Origin: Rhynchonema sp. JSB1_4
Lineage: Eukaryota > Nematoda > Chromadorea > Monhysterida > Xyalidae
Direction of reading: 5' to 3'
Assembly: GCA_030248065.1 (NCBI GenBank)
Contig: JASAMV010004411.1
Coordinates: forward strand, 30,283 to 94,282
Length of the DNA: 64,000 nt
Under the pieces are notes generated by a model. It was not told where the DNA came from, did no database searches, and saw only the letters and a program-made list of their open reading frames with translations. Numbering within the stretch: position 1 is the stretch's first letter; every line of letters starts with the position of its first letter. A program made the translations under genes and the position numbers. This document shows positions 1 to 11,700 of this stretch, in pieces.

Positions 1-260
1 AACAACTTGATTCACTTGATCCACGTTAACGGCGGTATGTTGATTTTTCGGTGGCCTGAATGTTTTCGGACGCTGAGAAATTATTTTTACAGAAATATCC
101 CTTTCAAAGTATATACCTACGAAAGATCGTGTGTGACGCGCTGCACCCAGGGTTAATCAGATAAAACAAAATTTAAATGATGTTCTTTTCTCAATTTGGT
201 CGCGACCCAGGCTGCAGCAAAAATGTACAGAAAACAAAAACAATGCTCCAAGAGTATTAA
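1..260. other. Intergenic, nothing recognised
   Basis: No exon, RNA gene or named repeat is recognisable. The segment ends in the TTAA that flanks the transposon starting at 261. Confidence 0.5.
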
Positions 261-1294
261 GGTGGAGTTATACTCGGGTACAAAGCCTTTTGAAGACAAT
301 CTGTCTTCATGTCTACAATGCAGACATGAAGACAAAAAGCTACAATGTACCAAGGTTTGGAGACAAGGAAGGTACAAGGCTTTGAAGACAAAGCGTGGTA
401 CAACCAAGAAATGAAAGAAAGAGAATAAGAAAACGGAATTTACCTAAAAATTGTTGGATGACGAAAAACTGTCAATTTAATGAATTGTTGAGTAGCGTGT
501 GGAATTAAACTGATTCAAAATGTCATTGTAAACCTTCACTACTGTTCGGAAACACCCAAGAATTTTGTTAGTGGTCGGACCCCAGCAAGAAACAATGTTG
601 CCCATCGGCTGCTGTCAGTGGGGAGCATTCTGCTCCAAATATCCTGATAGAGTTGATGTGCTACATTAGTTTTTGCTTCTAAAAATGTGCAGCTAAATAT
701 TATTCAGTCTGAGATCGAAAAACTTCTTCAAAACAATGTCACGCGACACAAAAAGTGAGGTTGGTCTTCTATTTTTTTCGGGGCAGGAGCGTTTTTGGGT
801 TGTGGGAGCATTATACCTTGTTACTTCTTTTAGGTTGCGATGTTTACGATTTAGTATTAACATATTCTATTTTTTTCTGACTCAAATCACACCCGTGAAG
901 TCTTCTTTAGGCTCCAAAATTGGGGGGAGTACCCATTTTTCTTCCCTAGGAAAATCGTTGGCTTAGGGCAGGTCCGAGGTGTGGCTGGGGTCGGGCATCA
1001 ACGTTTTTGAATTTTCTGGAGTGTGCTGTCAGTCCACTGAGTAAGTATTGAATCGCTAAGTTGCGTGTAACGTGAGATGTTTGCCGTTATGTTGTTTGTC
1101 TACAAGCCAAAAGTTCAGCTCGTTGAACTCTTGGTTTGGGGACAAATTGTCTTCAAAGCAGTGTCTTCAAAGCATGTCCTCAAAGTGAGTTATACTTGGT
1201 TATGGACAAAGTATAACTCGCTCGTGAGGACAATTCGTCTTTAGTGTCTATATTGCTGTCTCCAAAGCCCTTTGTACCCGAGTATAACTCCACC
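261..1294. mobile_element. TTAA-flanked, piggyBac-type non-autonomous element
   Basis: Both ends carry the same inverted terminus, which begins GGTGGAGTTATACTCGGGTA and runs about 26 bp. TTAA lies immediately outside each end (257-260 and 1295-1298). Subterminal sequence holds many short direct and inverted copies of a TTTGAAGACA-like motif. No transposase reading frame is present, so it would depend on an enzyme supplied elsewhere. A TTAA target duplication is the known hallmark of piggyBac-like transposons; the assignment rests on that alone. Confidence 0.7.
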
Positions 1295-1838
1295 TTAACG
1301 TGCGTCTTACGAAGACTGCGTCTTACTAAGACGACTCTGATAAACATAAGGAATTCCACCAAAGGCAAAATGTTCTTACCAAAATGTCGTGTTCGTTTGG
1401 CTTTATGCGCGGTGAACACAAAAAGCATGCAATTGTTTCTTTCTTTTTATCAGCTCATTGCATTTCTCATCAAACCTTCCACAGCAGGGCAGCCTCAGCC
1501 AAAACTTTCTCAGGGTGTGAACCTTGACATAATATACTTCGCGCGAACAAACTGTCTGATGTTTCACAAATCAGCAATGTGCTCTTGGGTGCTGTCTTGT
1601 GGACGTGCTTTGCGCAAAAGATGATATGTAGATAAATGTCTGTAACAATTCAGTATTTGTTGGACAATACGACTGTACGTACTTTGCCTGCCTGTTTATG
1701 TACATCGTGAAGCTGTGATTTCAATTCACGGTAGATTTCATGTTTTTCTAACAGGATTTGCCACATTGCCTGCGGGCGTTTGCATTCACCTGGCACTGGA
1801 GGTGCAAAAACTCAAATAAATAAATAAATAGATAAATG

Positions 1839-1953
1839 ACGATACGGTTTAGGAATGTGGACACGCATAGATCTGCAGTCTGGCATTATGGCCCGAAACT
1901 GCATCTGCAACTGATCTAACGCAATGCGTGTCCACAAAGCTAAATCGTATCGT
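1839..1953. repeat. 115-bp inverted-repeat MITE
   Basis: The two halves are near-perfect reverse complements. Each contains ACGATACG at the outer end and GTGTCCACA-type sequence inside, so the element can fold into one hairpin. It has no coding capacity. No other copy was noticed in the window, and the superfamily is undetermined. Confidence 0.65.
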
Positions 1954-2712
1954 TAATTCACAGATAAAGATCTTGAACGAATCAGTGAGCCAGCAAGTTT
2001 TAACGGGGGCCAACTGACTTGATGATCCGAACGTCAATCCTCTGAAGGAGGTTTTTGTGGCGTCAAGGCTGAATGGATTTTTTAAGTTAAAATGTGAGTA
2101 TATGTAAAGCGCGGGTATACGTTTGGGAGTTGATGAGAACCGACAAGAGAGATTGACAGAAAAAACAGTGACATCATTCACTGAAAGTCACCATTGTCAG
2201 CAACCTGAAGTCCATTGTTCTGAAGCACTACACTGGAGCTATCAATCAGCCAGGATCACTTGCATTTGCAGTGTGAGCATAATAGTTTTTTGCCCAAACG
2301 AACATGTGTTGTTCTTGTATGGCTGGTTTAGAACTGCGCACGAGAACGCAAGCACGCTGTTTTTGCGCAGTTGGTCTCTGCTGTGTGTACTTGTGTGTAG
2401 GGACTCTCTGGGCTCTACACAGTGATACACGGTTGATTTATTGTTTTATTCTCTCTTACATCGCGTTACGGTGCTTCCACAGACAACATCACCATTTAAG
2501 ACAATTGACAATGCAAAGCATAGCGACACACGGAAAGAATGGTGACACTGGTTACTAATTGCATTGGAAAATCTGGTGCCTACTACCCACTTTGTCCCGA
2601 TTTCACTCGAAAAGTGCACGTATATTAGAATTAGACCACAGAAGTACATGCTTTCAAGCTTCGTCAAAAAGGGCACAGCTGATCACGGTCACGAATCATT
2701 AGCTATGTCAAG
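1954..2712. other. 3' flank of gene A / intergenic
   Basis: This is the downstream flank of the minus-strand gene ending at 2713. Two AATAAA signals, seen on the plus strand as TTTATT near 2437 and 2446, lie about 270 bp past the stop codon and could serve polyadenylation. Nothing else is recognised. Confidence 0.4.
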
Positions 2713-5700
2713 TCACAGCGCCGTCGGCCTCGCCGTGGTCGTGTACTGCATGTAGGCATTCCGCTGGCAATAGTCGACCGTGGCGAAGAACTTGGTCGTC
2801 AGGCCGCATAGCGCGGCGCACAGCAGACGTACGATCAGTACGATGAATTCGGACATTGTGAACACGGACAGCGACGCAAGGATGCCCAACAAGCCACCCG
2901 TTTGCGACAGAAGATCGATCATCTGCAATGGAACGAACCGACTTCGGGATCACGCTTTTTGATAATAACTAAATTTAATTTCCGACCAGAAGCTTTCCTA
3001 TTTCCCGTTGGTGTTGGAAACCTTACCCCCATATTTGGCGTTTCAACGTAACGTTTGTAGGACAGTGATTTCAAATAGATTTCCACCATGGCGCGGTTTC
3101 GGTCAATCTCTCGCAGGCACAAGTCGACTTCAGTCTGATTGCCCGTATGTCGACATTTATTCGGCTAAATTAAGACAAATTTGTCAAACAGTGAAGATGA
3201 TTCAAATAAAGTCAAGTCACAAAGAGCCAAAAAACCAACATGATTTCGAAATCGTGCACGCGCAACTTCGACATTGTATTCAATGGACCTGGAAAACGCG
3301 CATAATTTTTTGCCAGCTGCCCAAAATAGTAGTTGGATTGCACAAAGTCTTATACACACTTGCAGGGCAATGGACAGTTGCAATCCCAGACGCTCGGGTC
3401 TGAAGCATCGGATTCCGCAAATTCGTCGATACAGGTCCCTATAACAAAGGGAGTGAGCAAGATCGAAAGCTTTGAGAGAAATCTAAAACTGAAAATTCCA
3501 ACGTTGTGATAGTAGACATTTCGGTTTCGTCTGGTCCATCGCAAACCGTGGGTCCATGCACTCACAACCGGTCTTGTACAGTTCATTCTGATAGCAGCTA
3601 CGTTGGCAAGCCTGAGACATGATACTGGTGGTGCTCTTGGCTGAGCGATCAGCGCAACTTTATCTTGTGAAGGCAATGAAAGGTATTGTGTCATACAGTA
3701 TATCAAGCGTGCTTACGTGAGATGAATAGTTCCCGCTGTGATAGTAAGTGTTGACCTCACTCGGTTTATTCACGCATTCGCCGTGTGGAGATCCCAGCCG
3801 AGAATATTCTTGCTGAATTATGAAAGCTAGACACAAGTCCAAAATTTGAACAAAAAAACGAACACAACGATGAATAACCGTTGTGACGTTGCCACTCAAC
3901 AACCGAAATTGTTCACACCTTTGTCACACCCAATTGTGTGTACCATCCAGGCGTTGCCGAGTGTCCGACGCTTTCCAGGAACACACCGTCGTACATGTAG
4001 TGCACGTACACGCGGAACCCGGCGGTTAGAATCCACGGTGCGTACTCCTCTTGTAGAACGTTTAGGTACAAAACAAGGCCTGAGCAACAGCAAATGGCAA
4101 CGTCATTTGCATGGTTAGAATCATGAATTCCAAGAATTGAAAAAAGATGAAAACCAGTTTGTTCCGTCTTGAACTCGAGCTTACCGTTTCCGCGCCCCGA
4201 TCGTCGACCGTTATAAACTTTTGTCAAATTGGGGTGATTGAACGTGAAGCAGTTACCCAAGGCCGGGTCATTCCAGCGAAGGAAATCCTTGCTGAGTAAT
4301 GCAAGCGATGCTGCAGGCTGCTTTCAACTGACCTACATGTTGTGAGCAACTGTTGTTCACCTCATATTCAAAGCGCGTCCCTCATAGGTGGCCCATTCAA
4401 ACACGGCATTGTCCCAGCTGGCGGCCAATCGTTGCGCTTCTTCCAAATTTGCAGCCAGGAACGTGGTCGAGTCGATCGTGTTCTGCGGTGTGATCAGCGT
4501 AGCGATGGTTTGCTGAATTCGTAAACTTATCTTGCAACGTTCGTAAGTCATGTTGTCGTGTGACACATTCACTTCACGTGACAAATTCTTACCGAAGCAT
4601 TTCCTCCGCCCAAAATGCCGGCCAGGTCTGGAACACTATTAAATTATTAGTGTTCTTCTAGTGGATTATCGAGTGCCGAACGTGCTGAGAACACGTACGA
4701 TACAAAGCTAACAGTTTTCGCAGAACAGTCCGTTGTAGTCAATCGGGCACGTGCAGTAGTGCTGACCACACGAAGGATATGGACAGTGTCCCATTGGAGA
4801 GTTGCACGTGCCATTGTTCTGACAAGGGTTGCTTGGACAAAACACTGGAAATGACGACCCATTTGCTTGTAAGATCCGCTCTGTGAATATAATGTTACAA
4901 AAACCCACAGTCAATCTCGCATAAAGCTCCAGTCCAGCCCTCCATGCAAATGCACGTGTACACGCTGTCCATTGCGCACGAACAATTCGTAGCTGTGCCT
5001 CCTGTGAAAAGAGAACGATGGGAACTTGTTTGAGAGGTTTGTTCAAGTGTTTAGAGTGCAAAAACTACTCAGATCCAACCGTTCATGCATGTGTACCATA
5101 TTGGGCTGCAAGGCGACGACCATATACAGAGCGGTCGAGCAGGAGTCAAACAGTCTTCATCAGCCAGGCTGTGATACATGTAGCTGGGATACAACGGATT
5201 GTAGGAAAAGGTGACGCAGTGCTCGTTGGTGCCATTCGAGGGTTCGCCTGTTAAAGCTTTCGAACGTGTTTTCGGTCCAACAATGCTTGGGTGACACCAC
5301 ATACCAGGTTTCCAGGCGTTAATCGACCATGTGGTCACATTTCTCCAACCGGGATACTCCAAGTTGGTCCATTGGTCTTCGATTTGTTGATCGCTTGTGC
5401 TCGTCCAAATCGGGTCCGGGATAGAAGGTAGAGACTGGAGGAATGCTGAAAGTTTGGAGTGGGTGTAGTTTTTCCATAAAAGGTCCAGAAACGCATGCAT
5501 ACACAAGAAAAAACCCACGATACACCATGTACTCCATCCCATCGAAGGCTGCAATAGACGCCACCATAGGGCCCAACGATTTGCAGTACGTACTTGCGGC
5601 CCAGTACCCGACGTCATTCGGTCCAATGGCGTAGCAAATTTCGTACGCCGCACTGTTGTTCATCGTCACCCACTGCGTCGAATTGTCTGAATGAACGCAG

Positions 5701-8258
5701 GCGCAACACTGATGTCGGCTGGGATCAGTGCAGTGGCAGGCAAAGGGTTGCAAGGTACCCTTGGGGGATGGATCCAGATTATTGTTGCACGGTACCTCCT
5801 ACCCAGCCTCCAGGAGATGACAAGTCACCCCTTCGGGGTCCGAAAAATGGTGTTGTTTATTGTATGCATTAAACTGCAAAATTGGCCAAAAGTGGCACGT
5901 TTCAGCATTTTTGGTCGAAAATTGCTATTGTGTGGCGTTTTGCGCGTGGAGCGCGTAATTTTTGGTGCTTTGAGGTCGAAAAACACCAATTTTCCCTATG
6001 AAACAATAAATTGATGGTTGCAAGGTACCCTCCGAGATGGTTGCAAGGTACCTACACATCCCCCCATCCCCCTAAGGGGTGGTTGCAAGGTACCTACCAT
6101 AAGGGGGGAATCCCCATCCCGCAGTGCCTGGGATTGCTGAAAGGTTTTTTTACATACCTTGTGTTGAGCAGTCGGTTCCATTCCAGCCCATGGCGCATAA
6201 GCAAGTCCACTGGTCCCACGTACTCGGTGTTTGACACGTTCCGCCGTTCTGCGACGGGTTAGAAATTTGTTACGTATCCTCATTATATGTGTCAGTTTAA
6301 ATGGAACACAATCGAAATCAAACAGTGTGAACACCTGACAAGGGGTTGAGAAGCACGGGTTGGTAAACGTGCATAACGGTGTCCAGCTGATTGTGCATGG
6401 GTCACCGAACATGGTCAGCGGTGTGCCCGGGTCAATGCTGGCACAGAGCCCGGCTGTTGAGGCTGCAAGCAGTCACTCTTTGTGCAGTAAGACGCAGAAT
6501 GCGGTGCTTAACTTAAATATCTTTTTGTGAAACAGGAAGCGCGTAATGCTGCGCTCGCACTGACGATAACCTGATGCACTGCCGCCCGTCGGCGAGAGCA
6601 GGTGAAAACGAAGCATCAAAAAACACCCTGCAGCAAATGTCACAATATGGAGTCGGCAATAACCTACATGACGTATAACACAAGAAAAAACTAACGAATC
6701 ACATCTGTGGTCTGAGATACACTCGTTGGCTCTCCGTTCATATTATCCCACGTTCCATCGGCGTCGTCGTCATTGTATCCCACCCACAGAGGCGCGCCAT
6801 ACGAACTGACAACAGCTAGAGCAACAAAACGAATATATCTCATGAGAGAAAGAGATTTCGTATCATGCAAGATGTGAACGAGCACACCCTTCCTAAAAAA
6901 CCACGCACTTGATATTAGAAATGATTGTTAAGCATGGCTATGTATTCAATGTCGCATATAAACAAAAGCAAACACAATATAATGATACACAACCTTGGAG
7001 TCCCAGAAATTCGACCATGCTGACCACAGGCGCAACAGTCATCGGCGGTGACATTGTGCTGCACGAAGCATTTGCGTCCGCCCAAGTCGTCGGCGCCAAG
7101 CCGATTTGATACATCATGTTGGGATCGTTCACATAAAACGGAATTGCTGCAATAGTGAAGTATACATGGTACTTGACGTCATCAGCAAGAGATCTCGAAA
7201 TCTGGGCACTCACACGTGTTCACACACAACTGACGGCAAATGTACCCCGTTAAATCAGTGCAAGGGGTGTCTTCCCATCGGTTGCCGAGTGCTGATGTTC
7301 TCGACACCAGTTTGATGCACTCGGAATTTGTGCCCTGTTGGTGCGGTTCTGAAATTACTAGGGCTCTCTAGTACAAGTCGGCTGTGGGTATGTTCTGACC
7401 AACCGTAGGTGTTGAAGTTGAACAAGTTTGCGTCGGCAGGATCAGAGTAATTTCCCCGAATCTGTGAGAACATCGTAACGTTTGTTTTACTTTGTTTATG
7501 AGCATGACATTAACTTTGAAAATAATTTCCCCGAGCGGAAATTGCCTGCTGAGTGCTATCGACGTAGTAAAGGTCACCATCCGTATAGTTGTACTTGATG
7601 TCAATCCACAGTTGATTTGTCATGTTCACTTGATTCGTGTAGATGTACTCTGAATATGAGTAACGAATATGATTTGTAGTTAATGCATCTAAGGAACACA
7701 TCTTACGCTCGAGTGCTGCTCCTTCGATTGCGTCCATTGGCACGAGAAGGCTCCACCCCGCGCCTAACGCTGTGCACGCGGCTTGCGCATCGCTGTGTGA
7801 AACACCTGGCAGAAAAATATCAGGGCGGCGAAATCCGCTCGTGTGTGAAAAAAATAAAAAAGGATAAACTCATGTCAGTTGGACAGTTAAATACTAACAA
7901 CCAGGTAAGTTTTTTTATTAAGTTTCTAAGGCATAAAACAGATCACGCTCTTTTTGAGTCATTTGTTTATTCACTTTTAACCTGCAACCCGGCCTGGGTA
8001 TGTGTGCCTAGCGGGTGCGGCGTTATTGATGTACTGTTCATAAGTACTAACCTGGATAGGTGTCGTTGATGAAGTAACAGTAGTGATCAAGTATTTTCAA
8101 CTCTCCCGGATTTATGCAACATGCTTGTCCGGCTGAATAATAAAGGTCGTGAAGATAAGCCGTTGTTGTCTGCTGCATTTCAGAAACACAACCACAGGCT
8201 AACCAGTTTGTGTGATGAACAATCCCAACCAAACAAATGCAAATGCTATCTGTTTCAT
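2713..8258 (-). CDS. Gene A: secreted-N-terminus lectin/EGF/DEG-ENaC chimeric membrane protein
   Basis: Twenty-five exons keep phase throughout and give 950 residues: 8204-8258, 8052-8132, 7707-7805, 7546-7649, 7404-7461, 7214-7348, 6994-7146, 6696-6815, 6335-6453, 6158-6248, 5519-5686, 5305-5445, 5080-5247, 4909-5001, 4713-4844, 4593-4627, 4361-4512, 4185-4291, 3919-4079, 3717-3812, 3503-3611, 3360-3438, 3240-3288, 3027-3164, 2713-2922. Order: signal peptide (1-18, MKQIAFAFVWLGLF), C-type-lectin-like domain (19-180), second lectin-like segment (181-300), EGF (300-338), third lectin-like domain (340-497), two EGFs (498-572), short stalk, DEG/ENaC ectodomain (585-880; GNCFTFN, CNCPLPC and the conserved thumb cysteines), then one helix (about 889-921). 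No first transmembrane helix or post-TM1 FPAVTIC motif is present, so the N terminus should be extracellular. A channel, receptor or adhesion role is inference. Exon 4 needs a GC donor. Confidence 0.8.
5746..6094. repeat. Intron with four copies of GGTTGCAAGGTACC
   Basis: GGTTGCAAGGTACC occurs at about 5747, 6017, 6039 and 6081, with a diverged copy near 5783. All sit in the gene A intron between exons 5519-5686 and 6158-6248. The intervening DNA carries short C- and G-rich blocks that are partly complementary. It may be an insertion, because the matching introns in genes B and C share none of it. Confidence 0.5.
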
Positions 8259-8747
8259 TGCAACCGTAAACATGTGTTTCGCAAACGTGATCTAGGTATC
8301 TCGGTATTCGTTTAAAACTGACACTTCGTACCAGGAATCGCAACCCGTATATGTATAATATGAATACATACCACAAAGGTAATTATTTACGGTTGGACGC
8401 TTCTTTTGTGCTTGTCTATGTGGTTTAGACTGTTGTACCTTGGTCGTTATGGCACCTGGGGACAAAAACAGTTTAAACAATGGTACAGTATTTTGTAGCA
8501 TGCACAAATTGGATCATGCATGTACACATTAAAAACTCCTCAAGCTGAAAAACCAGGCGCTTGGTCACCTACTTAAACAGCACGTCAGGACGCCACTGGG
8601 CGCAAAAGCAAACATCATTGAAATCCAGAGCAAAACAATATATGTAAGATAAAAATGTGTTGAGCAGCAAGGCATCGTACTAATGAAATTAAGCACGGCA
8701 AACGTCGGATTTACAACGCTTAAGCTTCTTCCTTTTTGAGCGCACTG
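8259..8747. other. Spacer between genes A and B
   Basis: This short spacer lies upstream of gene A and downstream of gene B. The block near 8530-8575, around AAAAACTCCTCAAGCTGAAA, is similar to 21265-21300 downstream of gene C. It is therefore shared paralogous 3' flank. Confidence 0.5.
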
Positions 8748-11700
8748 CTACAATTTTCCAGTTGGGTTGGCCATGGCACTGTACTGCATGTAGGCCGTCA
8801 GATGACAATAGTCGACGAGCTCGAAGAACTTTGTTGTCGCACCGCACAGTGCGGCCACCATGATTCGACCCCATAGGACCAGAAATTCGGCCATCGTGAA
8901 CACGGATACCGACGCCAGAATACCCAACAACCCTCCGACTTGTGATAGAAGGTCGATCATCTGAAAGACACATTTCGAATTCAATGTTGTGCTTTTTGTG
9001 AAATCAATAGCAGACAACGTACGCCCATGTTTGGTGTTTCTACATATTTCTTGAAATGGAGCGATTTGAGGTAGACCTCAAGCAGCGCTCGATTGCGTTG
9101 AGCCTCCTGGATGCAAGCTTCCATTGCCGTGTCGTTTCCGTTCATGTGGCACTTGTTGGGCTCAAAACCACAGGAGCGAAACGGTTAGCGGCTATCATTA
9201 AATCAACAACTAGTGAAACAAATATGTGGTACTTGTGCGTACATGATCTCTAACGATTGACCGCACTGTTTCAACGTTGTACTCCACAGAGCTGAAAAGA
9301 TAGTAACAATATGTGATGCCAGCAAGGGCAAAAATTTGGTTGAAGGTTGGGGGAGAAACTCAAAAGAAAATTGAGCAGAAAGCAGAAAAAGATCGCACTG
9401 GCATGGCAACGGACAGTTGCAGTCCCAACTGCTCGGATTTGAGGCATCTGACTCGGCGAACTCGTCGATGCAGGTGCCTAAAAACAATTTTCTTCGCACA
9501 TGCAATTACTCCAAGCACAACGCACGAACGCCAAACGCAAATCACGAACGCTGCGACAGTCGGCACTTCGGTTTCGTTTGGTCCAGCGCAAACCGTGGAT
9601 CCATGCACTCGCAGCCGGTTTTGTACAACTCGTTCTGGTAACAACTCCGTTGGCACGCCTGTATATTGTGTACCGCACACATTTGGGTCTGATCTGACGT
9701 TAACAGCCCTAGAAATTAACCCACGTGCGACGAATAATTTCCGTCATGGTAGTATGTGTTCACGTCGCTTGGTTTGTTGACACAATCACTGTGCGGATTG
9801 CTCAGACGCACGTATTCTTGCTGAAATATGTCTGGTAAATTACATAGTGCATTTCGCTTTGCACGCTGATCAGACGTTCTCGTTCTGATCAAATACCTTT
9901 GTCACGCCCATCTGCGTATACCATCCAGGCGCAACCGTGTGTCCCACGCTCTCGAGGAACACTGCTTCGTACATGTAATGCACGAACACACGAAAGCCGG
10001 CTGCCAGAATCCACGGCGCGTACTCCTCTTGTTGCACGTTCAGGTATACGACGAGGCCTGAAGACTTCAAGCCGTAGATCGAACAAATAAGCCACATTTA
10101 AAGAAATTCGCACCATTTCCTCGTCCTGCGCGTCGTCCCATGTAAATATGTGACAAATTTGGATGGTTGAATGTAAAGCAATTGCCCAAAGCAGGGTCGT
10201 TCCAACGAAAGAAGTCTTTCCTAAAAGGCTGTGAACCCGTTATAAATGGATAATTATTGGTGCAAAATAGCCAACGTCTAAAGGAACCTCATATCCAATG
10301 CTCGTCCCTCATAGGTAGCCCATTCAAACACGGCGTAATCCCAGCTGGCTGCCAATCTTTGGGCCTCTTCCAAATTTGCCGCCAGGAATGTGGTCGAGTC
10401 GACGGTGTTCTGTGGCGTGATCAGGGCAGCGATTGTTTCCTGTAAAGAATGAAGCTTTATCGAGCGCAATAATTACAATTTATGGCACACTTCTCGCAAT
10501 CCTTTTCCACTCAAACTTCTGTTTCGCTCCTAACTAACTGATACATTCATGCCGAGTGACGGCAATGTTGAAGAGATGGGTATCGCGGTTGTGGTGCCAA
10601 TATCTGGAACGGTTCTCGCAATACATATCGCGTGTGCAGAGTACTTTGGCCTAAGATTTAAAAACACTCACAAGTTTCGCAGAAGAACCCAGCGTAGTCC
10701 GCGGCGCAGGAACACGCGTGCCAGCCAGCGGTATTGGATTGACAAACACCGCCGTTCTGACACGGAGTGCTGGGACAAAACACTGCAAAAGCGATGGTTC
10801 CGAATTGTGGCGGTCGAGAGAAAATGCGAAAAAAGTGGACGTGGCGACTCCTAAGACCAACAATCAATTTCACAATCTTGGCCAGTCCATCCGTCCAGAC
10901 ATATGCAGTTGTACACCAAATCCTGCGCGCACGAGCAGTTCGTCGGCGTTGCTCCTGGTTAAAATGAAAACTTTTAGGCCACAATTGGCTTGGTCCTTGC
11001 TGCGTTCATCATTTCTGCCTTAAACAGAAAAATTTTGAACTAGCATACCGTTTTGGCACATGTGCAATCTCCTGTCGCAGTATGACCACCAGATGCAAGC
11101 CGGACGTGCCTTCACGGTGCAGTCTTCATCTGCCAGGTTTTCTCTCATGCCTGACGTGTACCCCGGATTCCACGAATATGTCACGCAGTCCTCACCAGTT
11201 CCATTCGATGGTTCACCTTCAAATTTTTGATTTCGCTGAAATCCTCAACCTTTAAGATTTTTACTAACCGGTTTTCCAGAAGCTTGGATGCCAGTTTGTA
11301 TATGTTTTAAAACCACCGTATTCGAGATTCGTGTACGATCCATCGTTCTGTATGTCATTGGTGCTCGTCCATATCGGATCGGGGATGTACGACAGCGATT
11401 GAAGGAAGGCTGTTTTGTATCAAGAGTCGTATTGGGGTCGCATCTAGCGAGACCTGTGCAACTAGAGCCGGCGCAAATATACCTGTCAGGAAGAACCAAG
11501 ATTTTTGCCGGAATATTGCTCGGAGTGCATTCTGAGACTGGGACTCGAATCCTGTCCGTTGAATACATTAGCACCCAAAAGTGTTCAAAAAAACGAAAAA
11601 CGTTCTAATAGTCTCACTGCAGGCGCTATGCTAGAACTGGTCCGAAATTCACACCCAGCATCATCCGAATAGACCACAAGATTAAAGTAAATCAGTGGAA

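Noticed and set aside
5069..5653. 194-residue uninterrupted minus-strand frame as a single exon
   Set aside because: It reads through two introns of gene A. Splice sites and homology to B and C split it into exons 5080-5247, 5305-5445 and 5519-5686.
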